Assembly: GCA_050014835.1 (NCBI GenBank) | Contig: JBEKCO010000059.1 | Location: 1-9,381 of the forward strand | DNA length: 9,381 nt | Direction of reading: 5' to 3' | DNA from: Bog-793 sp050014835 | Lineage (GTDB): Bacteria > Actinomycetota > Acidimicrobiia > Acidimicrobiales > Bog-793 | Shown: piece after piece, positions 1 through 7,167 of the stretch | Layout: every line of letters starts with the position of its first letter | How positions within the stretch are numbered: position 1 is the stretch's first letter | Position numbers and translations under genes: made by a program | Notes under the pieces: generated by a model | Database searches by the model: none | What the model was told of the DNA's origin: nothing | Seen by the model: the letters and a program-made list of their open reading frames with translations, nothing else

Positions 1-877
1 CCTGTCCGTCGCTGAGGCACGGCACCGCGAGCAGCTCGGCGAGCTCCGCCGCGGCGGCCCCCCCCGTGGCGAGGGCCGCCCCGACCGGGAGGGTCGTCTT
101 GTGCGAGCGCAGGTCGCTCCAGGCCGGCTTGCCCGTGCGGGCCGGGTCGCCCCAGATGCCGAGCAGGTCGTCGGCCGCCTGGAAGGCCAGCCCGAGCTCG
201 AAGCCGAAGCGGTCGAGCGACGCCACGACCTCGGCCGGCGCCCCGGCGAGCTCGGCGCCGATCGCCGCGGCACAGCCGAGCAGCGCCCCGGTCTTGCCGC
301 CCTCCATGGCGAGGCACCCCGCGACATCGACGGTCGGCAGCGTCTCGAAGGCCATGTCGAGGGCCTGGCCGGCGATCATCGAGGCCGTCGAGTCGGCGAC
401 CCGGCCCGCCGCGCGCCGTGCCGCGTCGCACTCGGCGACCCGGTCGAGCTCCAGCGTCCCGGCCGGGTCGAGGAGGATCTGCTGGGCGAGCGCCAACAAC
501 GCGTCGCCGACGATCACGGCCTGCCCGACCCCGTAGCGCGCCCAGACCGTCGGGCGGTGGCGCCGCTCGGCGTCACCGTCGATCACGTCGTCGTGGATGA
601 GCGAGAAGTTGTGGACGAGCTCGACCGCGACGCCTCCGGGGACGCCGATCACCGCGTCGGCGCCCACGGCCTCGGCCGACAGGATCGCCAGCGCCGGCCG
701 CACCCCCTTGCCGCCGTTGCCGGCGACGGGGCGACCGTCGGCGTCCGTCCAGCCGAAGTGGTACTCGGCGATCGGCCGCATCTCGGCGGAGAGCCGGCCG
801 ACCGCCGTGCGCATCGCCGGCGCGACGAGGTCACGGGCCCGGCCGAAGACCGCCGGCGCCTTCTCCGTCGGGATCAC
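1..877 (-). CDS. Polyprenyl (farnesyl/geranylgeranyl-type) diphosphate synthase, 3' end cut by window edge
   Basis: A trans-prenyltransferase that condenses isopentenyl diphosphate with an allylic diphosphate in the cytoplasm. I translated 292 residues before the left edge; the family usually has about 330-360, so the C-terminus is missing. Visible motifs: GGKGVRPAL (residues 55-63, the IPP-binding K and R), the first Asp-rich motif DDVID (96-100) in LIHDDVIDGD, GQALDMAFE (170-178), KTGALLG (195-201), and the second Asp-rich region DDLLGIWGD (236-244), followed by TGKP and SDLRSHK. The first Asp-rich motif has no two-residue insertion, and Phe sits five residues before it. These features are compatible with a short-chain FPP or GGPP enzyme but do not decide the product. 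The start is GTG at 877-875, overlapping the hpnE stop by 4 nt. Being last in a squalene operon, it plausibly supplies farnesyl diphosphate (inference). Confidence 0.9.
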   Translation of the reverse strand, partial: MIPTEKAPAVFGRARDLVAPAMRTAVGRLSAEMRPIAEYHFGWTDADGRPVAGNGGKGVRPALAILSAEAVGADAVIGVPGGVAVELVHNFSLIHDDVIDGDAERRHRPTVWARYGVGQAVIVGDALLALAQQILLDPAGTLELDRVAECDAARRAAGRVADSTASMIAGQALDMAFETLPTVDVAGCLAMEGGKTGALLGCAAAIGAELAGAPAEVVASLDRFGFELGLAFQAADDLLGIWGDPARTGKPAWSDLRSHKTTLPVGAALATGGAAAAELAELLAVPCLSDGQ

Positions 878-2277
878 GCCACCACCCCCCGGTCGAGATC
901 GACGGGGGCGCGCGTCGTACCGACGGCGCGCAACGCGTGCCGCGCCGCGCGCATCCCGCTGCGCACCGCGCCCTCCATCGTTGCGGGCCATCCCGTGTCC
1001 GTCCACGCTCCGGCGAGGAAAAGCCGTCCGAAGCCGGTCTCGGGACCGGGTCGCAGCCGTGCCGTCCCGGGCACGCCGCGGAACGTCGCCTCGTGCTCGC
1101 GGCTCACGACCGCGTCGACGACCTCGGCCGACCGCGCCCCCGGGAGCAGGGCCCGCAGCGCTCCCGTGTAGCGCTCGATGAGCGCCTCGGGCCGCTCGCC
1201 CTGCTCGGTCTCGGCGCACGAGATCGACACGGCGAGGACCTGGCCCGACGCCGCGTCTCGCCCCGAGGCGGTGGTCTTGTCGAAGACGAACTGGACGGGC
1301 GTGTCGACGCCCGCCGCGATCGCGTACTCGGTGACCCGGCGGTCGTAGACGACGTGGACGTCGACGATCGGCGACGCCCCGAGCGACTCCAGGCGGGCCG
1401 GGTTCACGATGCCCCCCTCCGGCAAGATCGTCGCCGCGACCCGGTGGGGCACGGCGAGGACGACCGCGTCGGCCTCGACGTGCTCGCCGTCGACGACGAC
1501 GCCGGTGATCGTTTTCGGGCCGTTGTCGGCCAAGTCGACAGCGTCGACCTTGGCGCGTCGGCGGATCGATCCGCCGAGTCGCTCGAGAAGCGCCGCGGCC
1601 GGGTCGACGTGGAGCGCGTCGAGCGGCACGCGCGCCCAGCCGACGTCGGCGGCGTCGGTGCGGTCGATGAGCCCGGTCCGGAAGACCTTCGCGCCGAGCG
1701 TCAACGACGCCTCCTCAGCCCGCAGGTTCACCGTCGGGAGCGTGATGAGGTCCCAGAGCCGCTCGATCGCCCCACGTGACTGCCCGTTGCGGGCGAGGAA
1801 CGCGGCGAACGTCTCGGAATCGAGACCGGGGTCCTCGAGGCTCAGCTTGCGCAGGGCGAGGACCGCCCGGGCGACACGCGCTCGTTCGCCGAGCGCCAGG
1901 TGCCGGTAACGGGCGAGCGAGAACGCCAAGTGGGCCGGGGCGGGAAGGCTGTTGCGCCGGACCCAGCCGATCCGCGGCGCGCCCCCGCCCGGATCGGGGC
2001 GCAGGACGGGGATCGCGAGCCGACGCTGGAGAATCGCCCGGTCCGCCGTTCCAAGGCGTCCGAGGAACCCCCGGTAGGCGGTGCAGCAGCGCAGAAAGAC
2101 GTGCTGGCCGTTGTCGAACACGAGCCCGTTGCGTTCGAACGACCACGTCGCGCCCCCGAGGCGCGGCCGCGCCTCGAAAAGCGTCACCTCGGCGCCTGAG
2201 TCCGCGCAGGCGATCGCCGCCGACAGGCCGGCGAGCCCGCCCCCGACGACGACAATGTGCGGCTCGCCCGTCCTCAC
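874..2277 (-). CDS. hpnE: HpnE, hydroxysqualene dehydroxylase (squalene-associated FAD-dependent oxidoreductase)
   Basis: A 467-residue flavoprotein of the amine oxidase/phytoene desaturase superfamily. HpnE reduces hydroxysqualene to squalene, the last step of the HpnC-HpnD-HpnE route (established for the family). An N-terminal Rossmann FAD site is visible: VVVGGGLAGLSAA (residues 9-21), followed by the acidic ribose-binding Glu35 in LFEARPRLGG. Next comes FDNGQHVFL (54-62), characteristic of this subgroup. The C-terminal FAD segment near residues 419-444 contains LAGAWTDTGWPATMEGAVRSG, nearly the signature of HpnE proteins. The start is GTG at 2277, overlapping the hpnD stop in GTGA. Its own TGA overlaps the GTG of the prenyl synthase gene. 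No frameshift or missing motif was seen. The assignment is secure because hpnC and hpnD lie directly upstream. Confidence 0.94.
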   Translation of the reverse strand: MRTGEPHIVVVGGGLAGLSAAIACADSGAEVTLFEARPRLGGATWSFERNGLVFDNGQHVFLRCCTAYRGFLGRLGTADRAILQRRLAIPVLRPDPGGGAPRIGWVRRNSLPAPAHLAFSLARYRHLALGERARVARAVLALRKLSLEDPGLDSETFAAFLARNGQSRGAIERLWDLITLPTVNLRAEEASLTLGAKVFRTGLIDRTDAADVGWARVPLDALHVDPAAALLERLGGSIRRRAKVDAVDLADNGPKTITGVVVDGEHVEADAVVLAVPHRVAATILPEGGIVNPARLESLGASPIVDVHVVYDRRVTEYAIAAGVDTPVQFVFDKTTASGRDAASGQVLAVSISCAETEQGERPEALIERYTGALRALLPGARSAEVVDAVVSREHEATFRGVPGTARLRPGPETGFGRLFLAGAWTDTGWPATMEGAVRSGMRAARHALRAVGTTRAPVDLDRGVVA

Positions 2278-3131
2278 GCCGCCTTCGCCCCCCTGAGGCT
2301 GCGGGCCGCCACCCGGGCCTTCTCCCAGCGCGAGAGGCTCACCCGGTGGTCGAGCGCGCCGAGCGGGTCGCGGTCGATGCGGTCGAGCACGCGGCGGTAG
2401 ATCCCCGCCATCGCCGCGACACAGGCCCGCGAGCGCCGGTCGAGCAGCCCGAGCAGCACCAGGCCCTCCTCATAGAAACGGCGCGCCCGGTCCGCCTCGA
2501 ACCGGACGAGCGCGACGAGCGCGCCATCCGGCCCCGTCGCGTCGTCGCGGCATCCGAACCGGGCGAGGTCCTCCGCCGGGAGGTAGACGCGCCCCATCCG
2601 GTCGCGGTCCTCGACGACGTCGCGCAGGATGTTGGTCAGCTGCAGGGCGATCCCGAGCTGATCGGCGAGCCGGGGCGCCCCGGCCGGATCGGCCGAACCG
2701 AACACGCCGAGCGAGAGCCGGCCGACCGAGCCCGCGACGCACCGGCAGTACACGGTGAGCTCGTCAAACGACGCGTACCGCTCCCGGCTGCAGTCCATCT
2801 CGCAACCGGTGACGATCTCGCCGAGGGCCTCGACCGGGATCGGGTAGCGCGCCACCGCGTCGGCGAGCGCGACAAGGACCGGATCGCCGGGAGGCGGGTC
2901 GCCGCGCGCCACCCGGGCGAGCTCGTCGCGGACCGCCGAGAGCGCCCCGCGCTTCTCTTCCGCCGTGCCGGCTCCGTCGCCGATGTCGTCGACCCGGCGG
3001 GCGAAGGCGTAGAGCGCCGACATCGCCGCCCGCTTCGGCGCGGGGAGCAGCCGGATGCCGTAGAAGAAGTTCCGGGCCTCGCGGCGGGTGATCGCCTCGC
3101 AGCGGTCGTAGGCGGTGGCGAGCTCGGTCAC
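2274..3131 (-). CDS. hpnD: HpnD, presqualene diphosphate synthase
   Basis: A 285-residue all-alpha squalene/phytoene synthase family enzyme. HpnD joins two farnesyl diphosphates into presqualene diphosphate (family knowledge). Near the N-terminus are ITRREARNFFYGIRLLP (residues 14-30) and YAFARRVDDIGD, giving the first Asp motif DDIGD at 48-52. The second motif, NILRDVVED (167-175), follows QLT and precedes GRVYLPAEDLARFG. These Asp clusters bind Mg and diphosphate. The open frame extends upstream to 3296, but the extra 55 residues are an Arg/Gly-rich shadow of hpnC. The GTG at 3131-3129, overlapping the hpnC TGA by 4 nt, gives a protein of normal length beginning just before the conserved region. 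Retention of NxxRD separates it from HpnC, which has EHFQD at that place. Confidence 0.94.
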   Translation of the reverse strand: MTELATAYDRCEAITRREARNFFYGIRLLPAPKRAAMSALYAFARRVDDIGDGAGTAEEKRGALSAVRDELARVARGDPPPGDPVLVALADAVARYPIPVEALGEIVTGCEMDCSRERYASFDELTVYCRCVAGSVGRLSLGVFGSADPAGAPRLADQLGIALQLTNILRDVVEDRDRMGRVYLPAEDLARFGCRDDATGPDGALVALVRFEADRARRFYEEGLVLLGLLDRRSRACVAAMAGIYRRVLDRIDRDPLGALDHRVSLSRWEKARVAARSLRGAKAA

Positions 3132-4012
3132 GGCCGCTTGCTCCTCGCCGCCACCCACACACCGAGGGTGGAACTCGTGACCCTGGCCCTGGTCGCCTTC
3201 ACCGGGCCCGACAGGACGTCGTAGCCGCGCCGTTCGATGGCGTCGAGCTGGGCGAGCCCGCCGCCGACGAACCCGGCGACCGCGAGGCGGCCCCATCCCG
3301 ACAACTCGGCGACGAGGGGGCGCCCCGACTGGAGGAGCCGTCGGGCGCGGGCCGCCTCGAAGGCCATGAGCCGCCGGACGGCCGGCGTCGCCGGCCCGGC
3401 GGCGAGCGCCGGCTCACCGACCCCGAACCGGGTGAGGTCCTCCGCCGGCAGGTAGACGCGTCCCGCCGCGAAGTCCTCGGCGACGTCCTGGAAGTGCTCG
3501 ACGAGCTGCAGCGCGGTGCACACCCGGTCGGAGAACTCGGCCGACTCGGCATCGCGCCGGCCGAAGACGGCGAGGACGAGCCTGCCGACCGGGTTCGCCG
3601 AGAGCGCGCAGTACGCCTCGAGGTGCTCATAGCTCGGGTACCTCGTCACCACCTGGTCCTGGCGGTTCGCCTCGATGAGGTCGACGAACGGGCGCCTTCC
3701 GACCCCGATCTCGGCCGCCAGCCGCCCGACGGCCACGAAGACTGGGTGCGACGCCGCGCCGGCGAGCGCCCGGTCGAGCTCGGCCTCCACCCACTCGAGC
3801 TGGGCGAGCCGGTCGCCGGCGGCGACGTCGCCGACGTCGTCGACGAAGCGGGCGTAGCCGTAGATCGCGAGCAGCTGTTGCCGGATCCTTCTCGGCAGAA
3901 GTCGGGTCGCGACCGGGAAATTCTCCGCGCCAGCCTTCGCCATGACGTCGGCCGTGGCAAACCCGACGGGTGTCGCCATCGTGGCGCCGTCGAGCCCGAC
4001 CGGCGGATTCAT
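3128..4012 (-). CDS. hpnC: HpnC, hydroxysqualene synthase (squalene synthase HpnC)
   Basis: A 294-residue member of the squalene/phytoene synthase family. HpnC converts presqualene diphosphate to hydroxysqualene (established for the family), the substrate of HpnE. The HpnC signature is clear: ENFPVATRLLPRRIR (residues 30-44), AIYGYARFVDDVGD with the Asp motif DDVGD at 58-62, LIEANRQDQVVTRYPSYE (112-129), LSANPVGRLVL, and CTALQLVEHFQDVAEDF, where EHFQD at 172-176 replaces the usual NxxRD. GRVYLPAEDLTRFGV follows. The start is ATG at 4012, inside an ATGA overlap with the dxs stop. A second in-frame ATG at 3979 would lose 11 poorly conserved residues and the coupling. The frame stays open upstream to 5134, but that part is Arg-rich antisense-like noise inside dxs. 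Confidence 0.94.
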   Translation of the reverse strand: MNPPVGLDGATMATPVGFATADVMAKAGAENFPVATRLLPRRIRQQLLAIYGYARFVDDVGDVAAGDRLAQLEWVEAELDRALAGAASHPVFVAVGRLAAEIGVGRRPFVDLIEANRQDQVVTRYPSYEHLEAYCALSANPVGRLVLAVFGRRDAESAEFSDRVCTALQLVEHFQDVAEDFAAGRVYLPAEDLTRFGVGEPALAAGPATPAVRRLMAFEAARARRLLQSGRPLVAELSGWGRLAVAGFVGGGLAQLDAIERRGYDVLSGPVKATRARVTSSTLGVWVAARSKRP

Positions 4013-6048
4013 CGGGCGACCATCCCCCCGCCCCCCAGGGAAAGGTGGCGATTCCGGCGCCCCAGACGCTTCTCGACGGTGAAGGTCCCGGACCCGTTGC
4101 CCGTCAGTCGGGTGAGTCGCTCGTACGCCGTGCGGACCGACGCCGCGATCCCGGACGCGTCGAGCTCGAGGCGCTGGAGGATGACGTCCGGGTCGGCGTG
4201 CCCGATGTAGACCGTCGGCACCCCGAGGCAGAGCACGGTTGGCGGCCGCTCGCTGACGAGCTCGGCGGCGCGTTCGACGACACCGCGCAGGTGCTGGCCG
4301 GCCCCGCCGTGGACGAGCCCGTCCTCGGCGGTGACGACGAGTCGGGCGCTGCGGCACCGTTCGACGAGGGCCGGATCGAGCGGGCGCACAACGCGGGGGT
4401 CGACGACCGTCACGTCGAACCCATCCTCGGCGAGCAGGCTCGCCGCCCCGAGCGCCGCCGCGGCAAGCTTGCCCACGCCCACGAGCACGATCTGGTCGCC
4501 ACCGGCGCGCAGCACCCGCGACCGCAATCCGATCCCCGCCGGCCCGAGCACGCCCGGTCCCGGGGTCTTCGGGAAGCGGATGATCGAGGGCTTGTCGAGC
4601 CCGAGCGCTGAGTCGAGCATCGGCGCGATCTCGCTCGGCTCGGCGGGGGCGAAGATCACGAGGCCCGGGACCGACAGTCCGAGCACCATGTCGAGCACGC
4701 CGTGGTGGCTCGCGCCGTCGTCGCCCGTGATGCCGGCCCGGTCGGCGCAGATGACGACCGGCGCCCGGTGGAGGCCGACGTCGAGGTTCTCCTGGTCGAA
4801 ACAGCGCGACAGGAAGGTCGAGTAGATCGCGACGACAGGGCGGAGCCCCGCCATCGCCATCCCGGCGGCCGCGGTCATCGCGTGGGCCTCGGCGATGCCG
4901 ACGTCGACGAAACGGTCCGGGTAGCGCGCCTCGAAGCTCAGCAACCCGGTCGGTCCGGGCATCGCCGCGGTGATCGCGACGACACGCTCGTCCCGGCTGG
5001 CGACATCGAGCATCGCCTCGCTGAACGCTTCCGTGTAGTTCTTGTCCGGGCTGCGTGGCCCGGAGGTGATCGCCCCGTCGTCGGTCACCATGCCGGGCGA
5101 GGCCAGTTGCCCGAGCTTGAAATCGTGCAGGCACTGCACCGTGTCCTCTTCGGCGGGCCCGTAGCCCTTGCCCTTCGTCGTAAGGACGTGGAGAACGATC
5201 GGCCCGTGCCAGTTGGCGGCGCGTTGCAGTGCCTGCTCGACCGCCGCGATGTTGTGGCCGTCGATCGGCCCCGCGTAGCGGATCCCGAGCGCCTCGAAAA
5301 AGACCTGCGGCTCGACGAGCTCGCGGACCGCCGCGGTGAGGCTCCGGATGGACTGACCGGCGAGGGTACCGACGCCGGGCAGCTCCTGGAGGACGCGGGT
5401 GATCTTCGACTGGATCGCGCCGAAGCTCGGGTTCAGGCGCAGGTGCGTCAGCGATTCCGACAATCGCGATACCGTCGGCGCGTAGCTGCGGCCGTTGTCG
5501 TTCAAGATGACGCAGACCCGCGCACCGGAGTGCCCGAGGTTGTTCATCGCCTCGTAGGCCAGCCCCCCGGTGAGCGCGCCGTCGCCGACGAGGGCAACGA
5601 CCCGGCGGGTCGCGTCCTCGCCGCTCGCCTGGAACGCCTTCGCGATCCCGAAGGCGTAGCTCAACGCCGTCGAGGCGTGGGAGTTCTCGATCCAGTCGTG
5701 CTCGGACTCGGCGCGGCTCGGGTAGCCCGAGAGCCCGCCTTCCCGGCGGAGCGAGGCAAAGCCCGCGTGCCGGCCGGTCACGAGCTTGTGGACATAGGCC
5801 TGGTGGCCCGTGTCGAACAAAAAGACGTCGCGGGGCGACGAAAAGACCCGGTGCATCGCCAGGGTGACCTCAACGGCGCCGAGGTTCGACCCGAGGTGGC
5901 CGGTGCCACCCGCCGTCACCGCTTCGACGATGAACTGGCGGATCTCGTCGGCGAGGACCTCGCACTCCTCGAGGGAGAGCGCCTTCAGGTCATCGGGAGA
6001 GGAGATCGTGTCGAGGAGGGGGTACGAAGGCTTGTCTTGTCTACTCAC
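4009..6048 (-). CDS. dxs: 1-deoxy-D-xylulose-5-phosphate synthase
   Basis: A thiamine diphosphate enzyme that condenses pyruvate with glyceraldehyde 3-phosphate to give DXP, the entry step of the MEP isoprenoid pathway. The product has 679 residues, somewhat longer than the usual 620-645 or so. Visible motifs: GHLGSN (50-55), FDTGHQAYVHKLVTGR (78-93), SRAESEHDWIENSHAST (111-127), the ThDP motif GDGALTGG (155-162) with Asn170, NDNG (183-186), TTKGKGYGPAE (290-300), GIAEAHAMTAAAG with the catalytic Glu387, and DRAGITGDDGASHHG (436-450). The last 30 or so residues (650-679) are basic and Gly-rich and lie beyond the recognisable transketolase C-domain. The start is GTG at 6048, preceded by a weak AAAGAAGA ribosome site. 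It is the first gene of the operon, so the squalene genes are co-expressed with precursor supply. Genomes like this often carry a second dxs; this may be the pathway-dedicated copy (inference). Confidence 0.95.
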   Translation of the reverse strand: MSRQDKPSYPLLDTISSPDDLKALSLEECEVLADEIRQFIVEAVTAGGTGHLGSNLGAVEVTLAMHRVFSSPRDVFLFDTGHQAYVHKLVTGRHAGFASLRREGGLSGYPSRAESEHDWIENSHASTALSYAFGIAKAFQASGEDATRRVVALVGDGALTGGLAYEAMNNLGHSGARVCVILNDNGRSYAPTVSRLSESLTHLRLNPSFGAIQSKITRVLQELPGVGTLAGQSIRSLTAAVRELVEPQVFFEALGIRYAGPIDGHNIAAVEQALQRAANWHGPIVLHVLTTKGKGYGPAEEDTVQCLHDFKLGQLASPGMVTDDGAITSGPRSPDKNYTEAFSEAMLDVASRDERVVAITAAMPGPTGLLSFEARYPDRFVDVGIAEAHAMTAAAGMAMAGLRPVVAIYSTFLSRCFDQENLDVGLHRAPVVICADRAGITGDDGASHHGVLDMVLGLSVPGLVIFAPAEPSEIAPMLDSALGLDKPSIIRFPKTPGPGVLGPAGIGLRSRVLRAGGDQIVLVGVGKLAAAALGAASLLAEDGFDVTVVDPRVVRPLDPALVERCRSARLVVTAEDGLVHGGAGQHLRGVVERAAELVSERPPTVLCLGVPTVYIGHADPDVILQRLELDASGIAASVRTAYERLTRLTGNGSGTFTVEKRLGRRNRHLSLGGGGMVAR

Positions 6049-6125
6049 GACGTCTTCTTTCGTTCGTCGTTCTCAACGCGGCCGTTCGTCATCCGCAAGC
6101 GGTTCGCCCCCCTCCGTGCCCCGGC

Positions 6126-6142
6126 CCGCCGGATCGCGGCGG
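6126..6142 (-). other. Perfect inverted repeat in the dxs leader (possible RNA hairpin)
   Basis: CCGCCG (6126-6131) and CGGCGG (6137-6142) are perfect reverse complements around a 5-nt loop. If transcription starts near 6191, the hairpin lies about 50 nt into the leader and about 80 nt before the dxs GTG. No U-tract follows on either strand, so it is not a classical terminator. Six GC pairs can arise by chance in sequence this rich in GC. I do not recognise a known riboswitch in this leader. Confidence 0.3.
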
Positions 6143-6164
6143 AAACCGTTCGCACGTAGTCGCG

Positions 6165-6180
6165 GTGACCAATCGGTCAC
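6165..6180. promoter_or_regulatory. Palindromic operator candidate, TetR type, in the dxs leader
   Basis: GTGACC (6165-6170) and GGTCAC (6175-6180) are perfect 6-bp arms around AATC. TGACC-N4-GGTCA is the kind of dyad bound by many TetR-family repressors. It falls roughly 11-26 nt downstream of the predicted dxs start point, where a bound repressor would block transcription. Another GGTCA half-site lies at 6194-6198, 19 bp from the one at 6175-6179. The neighbouring regulator carries a TetR domain. Assignment of that protein to this site is inference. Confidence 0.55.
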
Positions 6181-6197
6181 TCCGTTTGCTCGTGGTC

Positions 6198-6226
6198 ATC
6201 CTTCCAGATGGCACCGGGACCGTCAA
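6198..6226 (-). promoter_or_regulatory. Putative promoter of the dxs-hpnCDE operon
   Basis: On the minus strand, TTGACG (6226-6221) and AAGGAT (6203-6198) are separated by 17 nt. TTGACG is one base from the consensus -35. AAGGAT is one base from TAGGAT, a common actinobacterial -10. The start point would be near 6191, leaving a leader of about 140 nt before the dxs GTG. No better pair was seen closer to dxs. The prediction is by eye only. Confidence 0.45.
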
Positions 6227-6237
6227 CGTGTTCACGT
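6226..6237. promoter_or_regulatory. Second palindrome touching the dxs -35 box
   Basis: ACGTG (6226-6230) and CACGT (6233-6237) are perfect 5-bp arms around TT. The site touches the upstream edge of the predicted -35, a position suited to a second repressor site or an activator site. Its half-site GTGAAC (minus strand) shares GTGAxC with the GTGACC arms of the downstream palindrome. It is short enough to be coincidental. Confidence 0.3.
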
Positions 6238-6262
6238 CGCGCTCAGTGCCCAGGAAAGCGCT

Positions 6263-6283
6263 GCACAGCGGGCCGCGCTGCGC
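6263..6283 (-). terminator. Possible weak terminator of the MerR-TetR regulator gene
   Basis: Read on the minus strand, GCGCAGC (6283-6277) can pair with GCTGTGC (6269-6263) across a 7-nt loop, with one G-U pair. The hairpin starts 7 nt after the regulator's TAG stop. Only a short TTT follows (AGCGCTTTCC), so intrinsic termination would be poor. Readthrough into dxs is possible. Confidence 0.3.
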
Positions 6284-6289
6284 GCGACC

Positions 6290-7153
6290 CTACCTGAGCT
6301 GCCAGTCCACGAGCACCGCGGCCGCGAGCTGCTCGTCGGTCGCCCGGCGGACGGCTTCGATGAAGGCCCGGCCACAGATCTCCCGGGACGAGACCGTCCA
6401 GCCCGCCTGGTGCCCCTCGACGCCGTCGGCGAGCGTGGCGACGACCCGGCCGAGCACGCGCCCGTACCCCGGACGGCGCTGCGTCGCGAGCGAGGCGAGG
6501 TCGAGGAACAAGGTGACGGAGGGCACGAGGATGGCGGCGAGCGAGTCGATCGCCCACGAGTCGGATGCGTCCCGATCGGCGGGCAAGGCCGTGAACTCGG
6601 CGGCGGCACGCCGCGCCGCCTCCTCCACGACGGCGAAGAAGAGCTCACCCTTCGACGGGTAGTGCCGGTAGAAGGAGCCCTTGGCAATAAGCGCGGCACG
6701 GCAGACGTCGTCGATCGAGACGTCCGCGTACCCCCGACGGCTGAAGCGGGAAAGCCCGGCCTCGACGAGGCGCTCGGCGACCGCAGTGCCCGCTTGGAGC
6801 TGCGTTTCGGCGGCGAGCAGCTGGCTCCACATCTCCGGCCGGAACACACCGCTCGTCGGCCGGTCGAACAGGTCGGGCAGCAGCTCCGGGAGCAGCCTCC
6901 CGATCGTCTCGATCGACAGGCCGCGCCGGTCACGAACGAGCCGGATCAGCCGGACGAGCTCGACGTGCCGTTCGTCGTAAAGGAAGCGGTTCGCCGCGAC
7001 CTTCGCCGGGGGCGGCAGGACCCCAGCGGCGAGGTAGTAGCGCACGGTCGCGGCGGCGACACCGGTCCGCTCGACGAGCTCGGACATCGTGAAGCGACGC
7101 GGGGCGATCTCGGTCGAGGTCACGACGGTCGTCGCGCCATGAGGTTCTGGCAC
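6290..7153 (-). CDS. MerR-TetR fusion transcriptional regulator
   Basis: A single reading frame carries two DNA-binding domains. With the GTG start at 7153 the protein has 287 residues. Residues 20-90 form a MerR-type winged helix: RFTMSELVERTGVAAATVRYY, then LAAGVLPPP and a wing segment NRFLYDERHVELVRLIR, ending in GLSIETIGRLL. Residues 125-172 are a classic TetR helix-turn-helix: VSIDDVCRAALIAKGSFYRH, then YPSKGELFFAVVEE. The rest is a helical TetR ligand/dimer domain. The usual MerR coiled coil and effector domain are absent. GTG 7153 follows GGGGGAGGA with only about 3 nt spacing. GTG 7123 would also leave the MerR domain whole but lacks a ribosome site, and ATG 7087 would cut into the domain. 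The gene lies directly upstream of dxs on the same strand and diverges from degV, so control of the isoprenoid operon, itself, or both is likely (inference). The ligand is unknown. Confidence 0.88.
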   Translation of the reverse strand: MPEPHGATTVVTSTEIAPRRFTMSELVERTGVAAATVRYYLAAGVLPPPAKVAANRFLYDERHVELVRLIRLVRDRRGLSIETIGRLLPELLPDLFDRPTSGVFRPEMWSQLLAAETQLQAGTAVAERLVEAGLSRFSRRGYADVSIDDVCRAALIAKGSFYRHYPSKGELFFAVVEEAARRAAAEFTALPADRDASDSWAIDSLAAILVPSVTLFLDLASLATQRRPGYGRVLGRVVATLADGVEGHQAGWTVSSREICGRAFIEAVRRATDEQLAAAVLVDWQLR

Positions 7154-7167
7154 GGTCCTCCCCCGCT

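Noticed and set aside
101..1171. Long plus-strand open frame opposite the prenyl synthase and hpnE
   Set aside because: Its product is Arg/Pro/Asp-rich with no domain, and it is antisense to two genes with clear motifs; an effect of high GC.
2274..3296. Upstream start at 3296 for hpnD
   Set aside because: The extra 55 residues are an Arg-rich shadow of hpnC. The GTG at 3131 fits both the family length and the 4-nt overlap.
3128..5134. 668-residue minus-strand frame reaching far into dxs
   Set aside because: Only the part from 4012 onward looks like a protein (HpnC). The rest is an Arg/Gly-rich shadow of dxs, and the true start is fixed by the ATGA overlap.
4702..6159. Plus-strand 485-residue frame opposite dxs
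   Set aside because: Composition is that of an out-of-frame shadow (Arg/Asp/Val/Gly-rich), with no motif, inside a secure dxs.
6049..6190. Riboswitch (for example a ThDP-sensing element) in the dxs leader
   Set aside because: A leader of about 140 nt invited the idea, but I could not find the conserved core of any known class; only a simple 6-bp hairpin is visible.
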